This document shows positions 9,673 to 19,722 of a stretch of DNA of 64,000 bases, one piece after another. Below the pieces are notes generated by a model. The model was not told where the DNA came from. It was given only the letters and a program-made list of their open reading frames with translations, and ran no database searches. Source of the stretch: Pseudoalteromonas byunsanensis (GTDB lineage: Bacteria; Pseudomonadota; Gammaproteobacteria; Enterobacterales; Alteromonadaceae). The stretch's first letter is position 1, and each line of letters opens with the position of its first letter. The DNA is taken from assembly GCF_001854475.1 (NCBI RefSeq), contig NZ_MNAN01000006.1, forward strand, positions 1-64,000, given 5' to 3'. The translations under genes were made by a program, and so were the position numbers.

Positions 9673-11051
9673 ATACGGCGAACTCGAAATTTTCGACCTT
9701 TTAGCTTGCCTTCGCTTAGCTTACGAAATGCAGGCTTTGCCGCATCTCTGGCCACCGCAACATATGCGCTGTTATCAAGCACATTAATTTTGCCAATTTG
9801 TGCAAAAGCAATTCCCTGCTCGCCAGTTAAACTCCCCACGATATCACCAGGGCGAATCTTTTGTTTTTTACCACCATCAATTTGTAGTGTAACCATATCA
9901 GGTTTGTACGGCGGTTTATCAAGCAAACTTAATGACGGCATTGGTGATGGTTCAAAGTCACGATCATAGACATCACCAATCTGTGCGACTTTGAAGGCTT
10001 CGCTCTCTCCATAAATTGAACACGCTAGCCCTTTTTTCCCACCGCGACCAGTGCGCCCAATTCGATGCACATGCGTTTGTGAGTCATGTGCTAGATGATA
10101 ATTGATCACCATATCCATATCATCTATGTCCAATCCCCTAGCAGCTACATCTGTAGCAACCAAAATAGATGCACTTTTATTGGCAAAGCGGATCAAGGTT
10201 TGTTCACGCTCTCTTTGTTCCAAATCACCGTGTAATGCCACCGCATTGAAGCCAGCAGCTCGCAGTTCATCACAGGCTCTTTGTGTTTCTACCTTTGTAT
10301 TACAAAACACCACACAGCTTTGTGGCTTATGCTGTAATAACAACAGCCTCAACGTATTGAATCGAAGCTTATTGTTATCTAGCTTAAAAAACAATTGCTT
10401 GATGCTGGTGTTGACCATCTGTTCTTCAACTTTGACCATTTCAGGGTCATGCATCACGCGCTCTGCAATCGCTTCTATGCGCTTTTGGTAGGTGGCACTA
10501 AATAACAACGTTTGTCTTTGCTGTGGTAAATAAGAAACAATGTTATCCAACGCATCTGCAAAACCCATATCAAGCATTTGATCCGCTTCATCCAGTACTA
10601 AGCTTGATACTTCTGATAAATTTAGTGTGCCCTTATACAAATGGTCTTCTATTCTGCCTGGTGTGCCCACTATGATATGCGCTCCATGCTCCAAAGAGCC
10701 TATCTGTGGTCCGATAGGCACGCCACCACACAAAGTTAAAATCTTGATATTGTGAATACCTCGTGCGAGTTTGCGCAGCTCTGAAGCCACTTGCTCAGCT
10801 AACTCTCTGGTCGGGCATAACACCAAACCTTGGATTCGATAACGGGCTACATTTAAACGCGATAACACACCTAAACCAAACGCGACTGTCTTACCTGAAC
10901 CTGTTTTAGCCTGTGCTATGACATCTTTGCCAGATAAAACCACAGGTAAACTTTGCGCTTGTATGGGCGTCATATTTTTAAAGCCCAAATCAATCAAGGT
11001 ATCCAATAGCTCTTGGGCCAAAGGTAAGGTGTTAAATGCAGCTGAACTCAT
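9669..11051 (-). CDS. dbpA: ATP-dependent RNA helicase DbpA
   Basis: DbpA is a DEAD-box helicase that acts in large ribosomal subunit assembly and is directed to 23S rRNA by its C-terminal domain. The protein has 460 residues with Walker A AKTGSGKT (48-55), PTRELAEQV near 80, DEAD (154-157), SAT and HRIGRTGRGGKKG. Residues from about 385 form the RNA-binding domain typical of DbpA (IRPGDIVGSLTGE and a basic end, KGRKFRVRR). That tail separates it from RhlE and SrmB. It appears to be a single-gene unit. Confidence 0.93.
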   Translation of the reverse strand: MSSAAFNTLPLAQELLDTLIDLGFKNMTPIQAQSLPVVLSGKDVIAQAKTGSGKTVAFGLGVLSRLNVARYRIQGLVLCPTRELAEQVASELRKLARGIHNIKILTLCGGVPIGPQIGSLEHGAHIIVGTPGRIEDHLYKGTLNLSEVSSLVLDEADQMLDMGFADALDNIVSYLPQQRQTLLFSATYQKRIEAIAERVMHDPEMVKVEEQMVNTSIKQLFFKLDNNKLRFNTLRLLLLQHKPQSCVVFCNTKVETQRACDELRAAGFNAVALHGDLEQREREQTLIRFANKSASILVATDVAARGLDIDDMDMVINYHLAHDSQTHVHRIGRTGRGGKKGLACSIYGESEAFKVAQIGDVYDRDFEPSPMPSLSLLDKPPYKPDMVTLQIDGGKKQKIRPGDIVGSLTGEQGIAFAQIGKINVLDNSAYVAVARDAAKPAFRKLSEGKLKGRKFRVRRI

Positions 11052-11205
11052 GTGCCGTTCTCAAAGGATTAAATGATTCGAGATTCTAGCAGAAATCTAA
11101 GTGTGCGAATATCGCATCTACATAAGTATTTAGTCCCGTTTATTTGGTCTATCTGATATTCGATGTAACACTACGCATAACTCTAGCAGCTCAATCAGGA
11201 ATATA

Positions 11206-12594
11206 ATGAAAAAACGATTAATCACACTGTGTAGCACATTTATCTTTTGTGTCGGTGTGCAGGCGCAAGAATTCACCCCAAAACAACTAGAACAAGTTAA
11301 ACAGGTTAGAGAAAACGCCCTAAATAGTGACCTAAGTTGGCAACTGCTGGAGTCGATTACTACCGAAGTTGGTCCTCGTTTACCAGGTACTGAAAACGAT
11401 AAGAAAGCTGTAGCTTGGGCTGTAGAGCAATTCGAAGCGCTAGGATTTGATAAAGTCTGGACAGAACCTGCAACGTTTCCACACTGGCGCAGATATCATG
11501 AATCAGCTCGTATTATCACACCCAGTGAACAACCTATCCATCTAACCGCATTAGGCAATAGTGTTAGCACTCCTGAACAGGGCATAACGGGTGAAGTGGT
11601 GCTATTTGAGACATTGGACGAACTGATCGCAGCCCCACAAGATAGCCTAAAAAACAAAATAGCTTTTATTAACTACCGCATGAATAGGCATGTTGATGGT
11701 AATGGCTATGGTCCAGCGGTTCGCGCACGTAACAATGGTGCCGTTGAGGCTGCTAAAAAGGGTGCCATTGCTTATATGATGCGCTCAGTTAGCACCACAG
11801 AGCACCGCTTTGCGCATACTGGAGGTAGCCACTATCAGCCAGGAGTGAATAAAGTGCCAGCTACCGCCATCTCGAATCCAGATGCTGATCAACTTGAGCG
11901 CCTTATAAGCTCAGGGCATAGCGTTTCTGTCAATATCAATGTGCAAAGTGAAGACTTAGGAGAGGGCACAAGTTACAACGTGATAGGTGAAGTAACAGGT
12001 TCTGAATTCCCCAATCAGTATGTGCTTATCGGTGGTCACTTAGATTCATGGGATTTAGGCACCGGTGCATTGGATGATGGCGCAGGAGTTGCGCTCACGA
12101 TGGCCGCGGCCAAGCATATCAAAGCAGTCGCGCAGCCAAAACGCAGTATTCGTGTAGTGTTATTTGCTGCTGAAGAGCTTGGGTTATGGGGCGCTAAGGC
12201 TTACTTTGAGCGCCATGCGAAGTCGTTAGGCAATATTGTCGCTGCTGCCGAATCTGATTTTGGTGCAGGCCTCATCTATGGCTTTGAAAGCAATGTGACC
12301 GCCAATGCTTTACCCATTGTTAGAGCCATAGCCAAACAGCTTGCACCACTGAATATTGAGTATATTAGAGCCAATGCCGCACATGGGGGCCCAGATCTGA
12401 TCCCTCTGCGAGAACGTCTCAATGCCCCAATTTTTGCGCTTCATCAGGATGGCACTGATTACTTTGACTACCACCATACGGCCAACGACACACTAGACAA
12501 AGTAGACCCTATCAAATTAAAACAAAATACGGCTGCCTATGCGGTTTTTGCTATGATGGCTGCAAACTCAAAAAACAAAATCACTAACAAATAA
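11206..12594 (+). CDS. Secreted M28-family zinc peptidase
   Basis: This is probably an exported aminopeptidase or carboxypeptidase-Q-like enzyme. A signal peptide (1-20, ending VQAQ) precedes 440 residues with the M28 pattern: a protease-associated-like insert (about 120-240), then zinc ligands His278 in GGHLDSWD, Asp290 in LDDGAG, the catalytic pair Glu323-Glu324 in AAEELG, and a late His in the HHTAND stretch. AGGA precedes the ATG. The gene stands alone and divergent from dbpA. Substrate preference cannot be read from the sequence. Confidence 0.88.
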   Translation: MKKRLITLCSTFIFCVGVQAQEFTPKQLEQVKQVRENALNSDLSWQLLESITTEVGPRLPGTENDKKAVAWAVEQFEALGFDKVWTEPATFPHWRRYHESARIITPSEQPIHLTALGNSVSTPEQGITGEVVLFETLDELIAAPQDSLKNKIAFINYRMNRHVDGNGYGPAVRARNNGAVEAAKKGAIAYMMRSVSTTEHRFAHTGGSHYQPGVNKVPATAISNPDADQLERLISSGHSVSVNINVQSEDLGEGTSYNVIGEVTGSEFPNQYVLIGGHLDSWDLGTGALDDGAGVALTMAAAKHIKAVAQPKRSIRVVLFAAEELGLWGAKAYFERHAKSLGNIVAAAESDFGAGLIYGFESNVTANALPIVRAIAKQLAPLNIEYIRANAAHGGPDLIPLRERLNAPIFALHQDGTDYFDYHHTANDTLDKVDPIKLKQNTAAYAVFAMMAANSKNKITNK

Positions 12595-12711
12595 TCAGTA
12601 AGTGAACATAGTGACTGTAGCTTGGACTAAGTGGTAGGGTGTACATTTGTTGCAACTTAATTATTACCTAGCGAAAACAAGGTGTTATTATCATTCAAGG
12701 AAGTGTGTCCA

Positions 12712-13500
12712 ATGGCATTATTACGCTTAGTCTATGCTCTTCATGAGCTCGTTGAAACATGTGTTGCTCACTACAAACGCCCTATGATTGTTGCAGCCTC
12801 TTTACTTGGTATAGTCTATCTGGCTTACCAATATCAACACAATCAAACACAACAAAGTGCTCTACTCGAACAGCCCAGTAAACACGATGTCTGGATCCTC
12901 AACATGGGCTACCTTGAGGCTCAACGTAAGTACCAAGCACAATATCGTGTTGCACAGGTACTGCAGGTGTCAGATTCACACGTTGAGCTCTTACAGGGAA
13001 GCTTTACCTATCGCAAGCTACGTGGTGCAGAGCGCGCCATCACATTAGACTCCTTGATGTTAGATAGCTACTTTAGGCAAGAAACGATGACTTTTGAACG
13101 TACTAAGTTAGCTTCTTTGTTCGAACAGCAGGCCATTGATAGTGTGTACCGCCCCAACGATATTTATGTGCTGGGCGGCATAGTAAAAAGACGTAATAGG
13201 CCCACTGCTATCAATAACAAATCCACTACACTAATAGCACTGAATCAATACAACGACCAAGCAGTTGCACTGTTTCGTCAAGGAGATTTTGAGGCTGCCA
13301 GAGCGCAGTTTTTACAAGCAGCTAAGCAAGGTGATAGCTGGGGTCAATATAATTTAGCTGGTATGCTTGAACATGCTCAGGGTGGAGAACAAGATTTACT
13401 AAGGGCGGTGTACTGGTTAAAGCAATCAGCCAAACAACAAAACCCTAAAGCTCAGGCAGCCCTTAATGCATTATGCGCTGAGTATCCTTCGGTGTGTTAG
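12712..13500 (+). CDS. Membrane-anchored protein with Sel1-like repeats
   Basis: I do not recognise a named family for the whole protein. It has 262 residues, with one membrane helix at about 24-41. The middle (about 55-160) is of unknown fold. The C-terminal part (about 180-255) looks like one or two Sel1/TPR-like helical repeats, for example GQYNLAGMLEHAQGG and the AVYWLKQSAKQ motif. The frame opens ten codons earlier, but the ATG used here has AAGGAAG upstream and gives a better N terminus. Its stop codon overlaps the end of the convergent GGDEF-EAL gene. Confidence 0.65.
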   Translation: MALLRLVYALHELVETCVAHYKRPMIVAASLLGIVYLAYQYQHNQTQQSALLEQPSKHDVWILNMGYLEAQRKYQAQYRVAQVLQVSDSHVELLQGSFTYRKLRGAERAITLDSLMLDSYFRQETMTFERTKLASLFEQQAIDSVYRPNDIYVLGGIVKRRNRPTAINNKSTTLIALNQYNDQAVALFRQGDFEAARAQFLQAAKQGDSWGQYNLAGMLEHAQGGEQDLLRAVYWLKQSAKQQNPKAQAALNALCAEYPSVC

Positions 13501-16097
13501 CGCCCCTCGCTGAAGCGTGCTAGATAAACATCAAACTCATCCACTGCCAGTGGCTGAGCATGCAGGTACCCTTGTGTAAAATCACAGCCTAGCTGCATCA
13601 ATAAGCCCAACTGCTCTGCTGTTTCAACACCTTCAGCCACCACTTGTAAATTCAAATTCGCCGCCATAGAAATAATCGCACTGACTAAAGCACGATCTTC
13701 CGCATCATTGGGTAAATCACTAATAAACTCTTTATCTATTTTTAGCTTAGAAAGTGGAAAGCGCTTCAAGTAGCTCAACGATGAGTAACCAGTGCCAAAA
13801 TCATCAATCGCCAGCTCTACTCCCATGTCTCGTATCGCTCTTAACTGTGAGAGAATATGCTCAGAATTGTCGGCCAATACGTTTTCGGTGATTTCCAAAG
13901 TTAATGATTGACTTGGTAATCCCGTTTCTCGTAATACTGTTGCAACCAATACTGACACATCTTGACGTTTAAACTGCGTACTGGAAACATTTACCGTTAC
14001 AAAGAACGGTTTTTCGCTTTGCTCACACCAGATTTTGGCCTGCTTGCATGCCTGGAATAACACCCACTCACCCATCGCCAAAATGAGACCCAACTCCTCA
14101 CTGACCGGAATAAATTCAGCAGGAGAAATAGCTCCCAATGTTTCGCTTTGCCAGCGAAGCAGGGCTTCACATCCAATGCGCTCATTGTCTTTTGCATGAA
14201 TAGGTTGATAAACAACAGATAACTCCTCATTTATCAGTGCTTTATGAAGCGCCCCTTCAAGTTGGCTGCGCGCTTTAGCGCTCTCATGCATCACAGAGGT
14301 ATAAAATTGGAAGCAATTACGCCCATGCTCTTTGGCTTTGTACATTGCGCTATCAGCATTGCGCAATAACACTTTTCGGTCATCGCCATCATCAGGATAA
14401 AAAGTGATCCCTATACTACCGGACACAAATGCCTCATGACCCTCTAGTAAAAACTGACTACTTAACTGGTGCAAAATCTTATTAGCAATAGTTTCTACAT
14501 CGCGAATGTGCTTAATGTCCGTTAACAATATTGCGAACTCATCACCACCTAGGCGGGCCACCACATCACTGCTGCGTGTGCAGTCTTGAATACGCTGCGC
14601 CGCTTCAATTAATAACAAATCACCAATATGATGACCGAGCGTGTCGTTGATTGCTTTGAAGCGGTCCAAATCAATAAAGCAAATAGCCAAACGAGTATGA
14701 TTTTCTTTTGCCGCAACAAGTGCCAAATCAAACTTCTCATGATAATGGTGCCGATTAGCCAACCCAGTTAACGTATCAAAGTTAGCCTGTTGCCACATGA
14801 GCTGTTCATGATGCTTGCGCGATGTGATGTCGTTAAACAAGGCCACATACATTTCAATATCACCTTGCTCATCAAACACCGCTGAAACCTGTAACCAACT
14901 AGGATAAACCTCCCCCGTTTTTCGACGGTTCCAGATCTCACCTTCCCAGTGTCCTCTCTCATGTAAAGTTTGATAAAGCTTGTTAAAATAGGCGGGACTA
15001 TGGTGTCCAGAATTGAACATCGCAGGTGTTTGGCCTAACACTTCGTTACTTTCAAATCCCGTGATCTGACTAAAGGCCCGGTTTACCATTTGAATGCGAT
15101 TATCTTTGTCAGACACCAACACTCCTTCTGCGGTGGTATCGAATACAGTCTGAGCTAATCTCTGTTCACGCTCTCGGGCTAGACGCTCTGTGATATCCTG
15201 TAGCACATAGATATAACCCAATAGCTGTTGATTAATGTCTAGCACCTCGGTTTTAGTGATGCTAAAGGTGCTAAGTTTCTCAGCCAATTGCAATGAGTAA
15301 GATAATTGATAACATGTTGTTTTCTCCACACTGGCACTGCCATGTAGTACCTCTGCAATAGGCTGATTCAGTAGCGTATCATGCCCTGCGAAGGCATCTT
15401 CCACCCTTTTATTGACTGACAAGATCTGCCCTTGTCCATCAGTAAAAATAAGCAAATCATCAATGCCGTTGAAAATCGCTTCCAATCTTGCACCTTGTGC
15501 CTCCGAGCGACGTTTGGCGGTTCGCAAACGAAACAACAGCGTACCTAACACTAGAATAGAAACAAGTAAAAGGGCGATGATCAACGCCAACAATAGCATT
15601 TTTAAGTTGCTCATCTGTTGAATTTCTTGTGTTTGCGCAGCGACTTGTTCTTCTAGATTATTTTGGTAATACCACAGGGAGTCTTGTAGCTCTCGTTGGG
15701 CACTGATATCGTGAATGATAGATAACAACTGAGTTTGCCCAGTGCTATCAACAAATGGCGTAGAGTAAACGCTAACAGTGCGTATGGCGTCATCAGCCAG
15801 TCGGTGGCGAAAGATAAAATAGTTCCGGCCTTCACTCGCGGCCAACGCTCTTTCCTCTGCAACCTGTTCAGCATTGAGCTGATTAATATCCTGTATCTGC
15901 ATCTCTTCGAGCGTCGCTCGCGAATAGCCATAGAACTTTTCAGCGGCCTTATTTGCAGCAATTATTTGCCCAGACTGCGGGTTGATCACCAACATGACCG
16001 CACTGTGCTCTACAAACAATGGGTCATCAGCAGACAATGCGCTCACCGCACCGCTGAAAAGCAACAGATACGCCAGTATTATTTTTATTATTTTCAT
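13497..16097 (-). CDS. PAS-GGDEF-EAL cyclic di-GMP protein
   Basis: The protein probably makes or breaks cyclic di-GMP at the inner membrane. Its 866 residues comprise a signal peptide or first helix (1-22), a PAS domain (about 25-135), a coiled segment and membrane helix (about 165-190), two further PAS domains (about 200-430), GGDEF (about 435-600) and EAL (about 610-860). The cyclase motif GGDEF is intact in RLGGDEFAIL. The phosphodiesterase motif is intact as EALLRW, with DDFGTGYSSL and KIDKEFI also present. Both domains may be active, and the net direction cannot be predicted. It stands alone, divergent from ubiD. Confidence 0.9.
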   Translation of the reverse strand: MKIIKIILAYLLLFSGAVSALSADDPLFVEHSAVMLVINPQSGQIIAANKAAEKFYGYSRATLEEMQIQDINQLNAEQVAEERALAASEGRNYFIFRHRLADDAIRTVSVYSTPFVDSTGQTQLLSIIHDISAQRELQDSLWYYQNNLEEQVAAQTQEIQQMSNLKMLLLALIIALLLVSILVLGTLLFRLRTAKRRSEAQGARLEAIFNGIDDLLIFTDGQGQILSVNKRVEDAFAGHDTLLNQPIAEVLHGSASVEKTTCYQLSYSLQLAEKLSTFSITKTEVLDINQQLLGYIYVLQDITERLAREREQRLAQTVFDTTAEGVLVSDKDNRIQMVNRAFSQITGFESNEVLGQTPAMFNSGHHSPAYFNKLYQTLHERGHWEGEIWNRRKTGEVYPSWLQVSAVFDEQGDIEMYVALFNDITSRKHHEQLMWQQANFDTLTGLANRHHYHEKFDLALVAAKENHTRLAICFIDLDRFKAINDTLGHHIGDLLLIEAAQRIQDCTRSSDVVARLGGDEFAILLTDIKHIRDVETIANKILHQLSSQFLLEGHEAFVSGSIGITFYPDDGDDRKVLLRNADSAMYKAKEHGRNCFQFYTSVMHESAKARSQLEGALHKALINEELSVVYQPIHAKDNERIGCEALLRWQSETLGAISPAEFIPVSEELGLILAMGEWVLFQACKQAKIWCEQSEKPFFVTVNVSSTQFKRQDVSVLVATVLRETGLPSQSLTLEITENVLADNSEHILSQLRAIRDMGVELAIDDFGTGYSSLSYLKRFPLSKLKIDKEFISDLPNDAEDRALVSAIISMAANLNLQVVAEGVETAEQLGLLMQLGCDFTQGYLHAQPLAVDEFDVYLARFSEGR

Positions 16098-16250
16098 CCA
16101 GCCACCACACTCTTAAAGGCTTGAAAACGACTATAAAACAAAGCACATCCTTTGGAAACACGATAAGTCACTAAGTATTGCACAATATCAAATAAAGCGC
16201 AGATTACTGCCATTTCAAAGTCAAGTTGATATACTGGAGCACAAATTCCA

Positions 16251-17741
16251 GTGCCCAGTAACGAAATGAAATATAAAGACTTGCGAGATTTTATCGCGCG
16301 CTTAGAAGAACAAGGTGAGTTGGTACGTATCTGTGCGCCTATTTCCACTAAGTTAGAAATGACCGAAATCGCAGACCGCACTCTGAGAGCGGGCGGTCCA
16401 GCGTTACTTTTTGAAAACCCCATTGGTTTTGATATTCCCGTGCTTGCTAATCTATTTGGTACCCCCAAACGCGTTGCAATGGGTATGGGGCAAAATGATG
16501 TCAGCGCGCTGCGTGAAGTAGGCAAGTTACTTGCCTTTTTGAAAGAGCCTGAGCCACCTAAGGGCATAAGGGAAGCGTTAGGCCAGTTACCCGCCTATAA
16601 GCAGGTGCTAAATATGCCAGCAAAAGAATTACGCAAAGCGCCATGTCAGGACGTGGTGATAAGTGGCGATGAGGTAGACTTAACCAAGTTACCTATTCAA
16701 CACTGCTGGCCGGGCGATGCCGCGCCGCTCATCACTTGGGGCTTAACGGTGACCCGGGGCCCCTACAAAAAGCGACAAAACCTGGGAATTTATCGCCAGC
16801 AGTTGCTGGGTAAAAACAAGATCATCATGCGCTGGCTATCTCACCGTGGCGGAGCACTAGACTTTCAAGAGTGGTGCAAAGAGAATCCCGGCGAGCCATA
16901 TCCAGTATCGGTCGCGCTAGGCGCCGACCCTGCCACTATTTTGGGGGCGGTTACCCCAGTGCCTGATACTCTCAGTGAATATGCATTTGCAGGTCTACTA
17001 CGCGGGGCCAAAACGGAAGTGGTAAAATCTGTCTCTAACGATCTACAAGTGCCAGCCAATGCGGAAATTATACTTGAAGGCCATATCATGCCTGATGAGC
17101 TTGCTCCAGAGGGGCCTTATGGCGACCATACAGGCTATTACAATGAAGTCGATGATTTCCCTGTGATGACAGTTACTCATATTACGCATCGCAAGGATCC
17201 GATATATCACAGCACTTATACGGGCCGACCACCCGATGAGCCTGCAATTTTAGGTGTAGCACTCAATGAAGTATTTGTGCCTATATTGCAAAAGCAGTTT
17301 CCTGAAATTGTAGACTTTTATCTCCCCCCAGAAGGCTGCTCTTATCGCATGGCCGTCGTGACTATGAAGAAGCAATATCCAGGTCACGCTAAACGGGTAA
17401 TGATGGGCGTTTGGTCTTTTTTAAGGCAGTTTATGTACACCAAATTTGTGATCGTATGTGATGATGATGTGAATGCTCGCGACTGGAACGATGTCATTTG
17501 GGCCATCACAACACGCATGGACCCAACTCGCGATACAACCTTAATTGATAATACCCCGATCGACTACCTAGACTTCGCTTCGCCAGTATCTGGACTAGGG
17601 TCAAAAATGGGTATGGATGCCACCAATAAATGGCCAGGTGAAACGGAGCGTGAGTGGGGAGAGCCCATCGTAATGGACGACGCGACCAAACAACGTGTTG
17701 ATAAAATCTGGGATAGCCTTGGTATTAAACTGGAGCAATAG
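16251..17741 (+). CDS. ubiD: 4-hydroxy-3-polyprenylbenzoate decarboxylase UbiD
   Basis: UbiD decarboxylates the polyprenylated 4-hydroxybenzoate ring in ubiquinone synthesis and uses prenylated FMN made by UbiX. The 496 residues align along their full length with enteric UbiD as I remember it, including [36 protein letters not shown] and [10 protein letters not shown]. The first codon is GTG at 16251, with GGAG about 11 bases before it. An ATG at 16266 also matches the family N terminus (MKYKDLRDF). No ubiX is in the window. fre follows after 77 bases, the same order as in E. coli. Confidence 0.95.
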   Translation: MPSNEMKYKDLRDFIARLEEQGELVRICAPISTKLEMTEIADRTLRAGGPALLFENPIGFDIPVLANLFGTPKRVAMGMGQNDVSALREVGKLLAFLKEPEPPKGIREALGQLPAYKQVLNMPAKELRKAPCQDVVISGDEVDLTKLPIQHCWPGDAAPLITWGLTVTRGPYKKRQNLGIYRQQLLGKNKIIMRWLSHRGGALDFQEWCKENPGEPYPVSVALGADPATILGAVTPVPDTLSEYAFAGLLRGAKTEVVKSVSNDLQVPANAEIILEGHIMPDELAPEGPYGDHTGYYNEVDDFPVMTVTHITHRKDPIYHSTYTGRPPDEPAILGVALNEVFVPILQKQFPEIVDFYLPPEGCSYRMAVVTMKKQYPGHAKRVMMGVWSFLRQFMYTKFVIVCDDDVNARDWNDVIWAITTRMDPTRDTTLIDNTPIDYLDFASPVSGLGSKMGMDATNKWPGETEREWGEPIVMDDATKQRVDKIWDSLGIKLEQ

Positions 17742-17818
17742 GATAACTATCTTGGCTGTGATAAAGTGCTGATACTTTATACAAATAATTAATATAACCG
17801 CCGTGCTAAAGGTAAAAT

Positions 17819-18532
17819 ATGCAATTAGTTAAAGCTGAAGTGGCCGCCATCAGTCCACTTACAGAGTTCGTTCATAAAGTAACATTGACTCCTGAGGAAG
17901 CTGTTACATTTGAAGCAGGACATTACTTACAACTGGTATTAGGTGAAAAAGACAAGCGCGCCTTTTCTATCGCCAGCCGACCATCACTAAGCAATGAACT
18001 TGAATTACACATTGGCGCCTCAGGTGCAGACTCATACGCCATGCAAGCCTTAGAGCATTTACGAGAGGCGCATCAAAATAATACCCCTGTCTTACTAGAA
18101 GTAGGTCTTGGCGTGTCGCAACTACGTGTAGATAGTCAACGTCCTATCGTATTGCTCGCTGGAGGCACTGGTTTCTCTTATGTGAAATCCATGGCTGACC
18201 ATCTTGCTGAAATTGGCTTTGACCAACCTGTTTTGTTTTATTGGGGTGTTAAAGATGAGTCGGCTCTTTACGCAAAACAAGAAATGGAAGCTTGGGCTGC
18301 AACGCGTAAAAACTTCCAATTTATTCCAGTAGTTGAAAACCCTAGTGACAGTTGGCAAGGACACACAGGCTTTGTGCACAAAGCGGTGATGAAAGACATT
18401 GTTTCACTAGAACCATACAGTATCTACATGGCAGGTCGTTTTGACATGATTGGTATCGTGCGCGACGACTTTATTAATCATGGTGCAGAGCGCGAGCACA
18501 TGTATGCAGATGCATTTGCATTTATTAAATAA
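17819..18532 (+). CDS. fre: NAD(P)H-flavin reductase
   Basis: Fre reduces free FMN, FAD or riboflavin with NAD(P)H and supplies reduced flavin, possibly including flavin for UbiX/UbiD cofactor formation. The 237 residues match family length. The flavin-binding motif is RAFSIAS around 50-56, and the nucleotide site is LLAGGTGFSYVKS around 112-124. The C terminus (YADAFAFI) is typical. It lies directly downstream of ubiD and ends at a strong hairpin shared with the convergent add gene. Confidence 0.94.
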   Translation: MQLVKAEVAAISPLTEFVHKVTLTPEEAVTFEAGHYLQLVLGEKDKRAFSIASRPSLSNELELHIGASGADSYAMQALEHLREAHQNNTPVLLEVGLGVSQLRVDSQRPIVLLAGGTGFSYVKSMADHLAEIGFDQPVLFYWGVKDESALYAKQEMEAWAATRKNFQFIPVVENPSDSWQGHTGFVHKAVMKDIVSLEPYSIYMAGRFDMIGIVRDDFINHGAEREHMYADAFAFIK

Positions 18533-18546
18533 CAAAGTCTGTACTT

Positions 18547-18576
18547 AAAAAAACGCGCCCATATGGCGCGTTTTTT
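18547..18576. terminator. Bidirectional terminator between fre and add
   Basis: The stem AAACGCGCC / GGCGCGTTT (18551-18559 and 18565-18573) has A and T runs on both sides. It can serve both convergent genes. Confidence 0.85.
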
Positions 18577-18594
18577 ATTGCTTTGGCGATATCC

Positions 18595-19587
18595 TTATTT
18601 ACTAGCTAGCAGCGCCTTTTTATCACTGTCGCTAAGATAAGCTATCTCCAGCGCATTACGTTGCGCTTGTTCAATATCACTTTGGCTTAGTCCTGCCTGA
18701 GGTGCAGCGACCTGATATTCATGGTCAAGTTCAATACCCTGAACCGCAGGGTCATCGGTGTTGATACAAGCCAAAATACCATGGTCTAAAAAGCGCTTAA
18801 GTGGATGAGCCTGAAGGCTTGATACGGTACTGGTTAGAATATTACTTGTTAAGCATGACTCAATACCAATGCGATTATCACGCAGATAATCCATCAATGC
18901 AGGGTCTTCAATGGCCTTGACACCATGTCCGATGCGATTAGCGCCAAGCTCTTGAATTGCCTGCCAAATGCTTTCAGCTCCCCGCGCTTCACCAGCATGA
19001 ATTGTCGCACCTAAGTAGGCATCATGCACTTGTTTGAAATGTTCAATAAAAAGGCCGCCTGGAAAGCCGATTTCATCTCCAGCTAAATCAACTGCTACTA
19101 GATCATTTTTAAAAGCCAGCAAAGCATCCAGTTCATACTGGCATTTCTCTACACCAAATGTTCTTGACATGATACCAATTAAATTGACTTTGATATCTTG
19201 TCCTTTTGTCGCCGCTCTTATGCCATCAACAACAGCTTCAACAACCCCTTGTGGGTGCAAGTTATGGCTCTGGGCCATGTAGTAGGGACTAAAGCGTAAT
19301 TCGGTGTAGTCGATATTCTGAGCCTGTGCATCCGCCACATTTTCCATGGCAATACGACGACAAGCATCATAATCACCAAGCACTTTGACACCCCAGTCCA
19401 GCTTCGCCAAAAAGGCCATTAAGTCAGGAGCATTGTCCAGCACCTGTACATGTTCTCTTAAGCCTTCTAAATCCTGAGCAGGTAGGGGCAAATTAAATTG
19501 CTGACCAAGCTCTAAAATCGTACTCGCCCGCACGTTCCCATCTAGGTGGCGGTGTAAATCAAGCAAAGGTAGGTTGTTATTGATCAT
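18595..19587 (-). CDS. add: Adenosine deaminase
   Basis: The enzyme deaminates adenosine and deoxyadenosine to inosine in purine salvage. The 330 residues match family length. Zinc and catalytic motifs are present: HRH at about 12-14, TIHAGEARG with the catalytic Glu, IGHGVKA, and the late metal ligands in INTDDPA. It stands alone and converges on fre. Confidence 0.95.
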   Translation of the reverse strand: MINNNLPLLDLHRHLDGNVRASTILELGQQFNLPLPAQDLEGLREHVQVLDNAPDLMAFLAKLDWGVKVLGDYDACRRIAMENVADAQAQNIDYTELRFSPYYMAQSHNLHPQGVVEAVVDGIRAATKGQDIKVNLIGIMSRTFGVEKCQYELDALLAFKNDLVAVDLAGDEIGFPGGLFIEHFKQVHDAYLGATIHAGEARGAESIWQAIQELGANRIGHGVKAIEDPALMDYLRDNRIGIESCLTSNILTSTVSSLQAHPLKRFLDHGILACINTDDPAVQGIELDHEYQVAAPQAGLSQSDIEQAQRNALEIAYLSDSDKKALLASK

Positions 19588-19691
19588 AGGTCACTCGGCT
19601 GCAGATAAAATTTTGCGGATCATACGCGCCCTCACATAAAGATCAAGGACACATGTCCATTTTTAGCACTGCTCAATATTAATGCAAGTAT

Positions 19692-19714
19692 AAAAAAGCC
19701 AGCACGAAGCTGGC
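19692..19714 (-). terminator. Terminator of the heme operon
   Basis: On the minus strand, GCCAGC / GCTGGC (19709-19714 with 19698-19703) has a five-base loop and is followed by a T run (the A run at 19692-19697 on the plus strand). It sits just after the hemY stop. Confidence 0.85.
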
Positions 19715-19722
19715 GTTGTCTG

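Noticed and set aside
10102..10491. A 129-codon open frame antisense to dbpA
   Set aside because: It lies wholly within a strongly conserved helicase gene and shows low-complexity Ser, Leu and Asn content typical of a shadow frame.
16094..16567. A 157-codon frame antisense to the start of ubiD
   Set aside because: It overlaps the conserved N-terminal coding sequence of ubiD and the divergent promoter region, and has no homology that I recognise.
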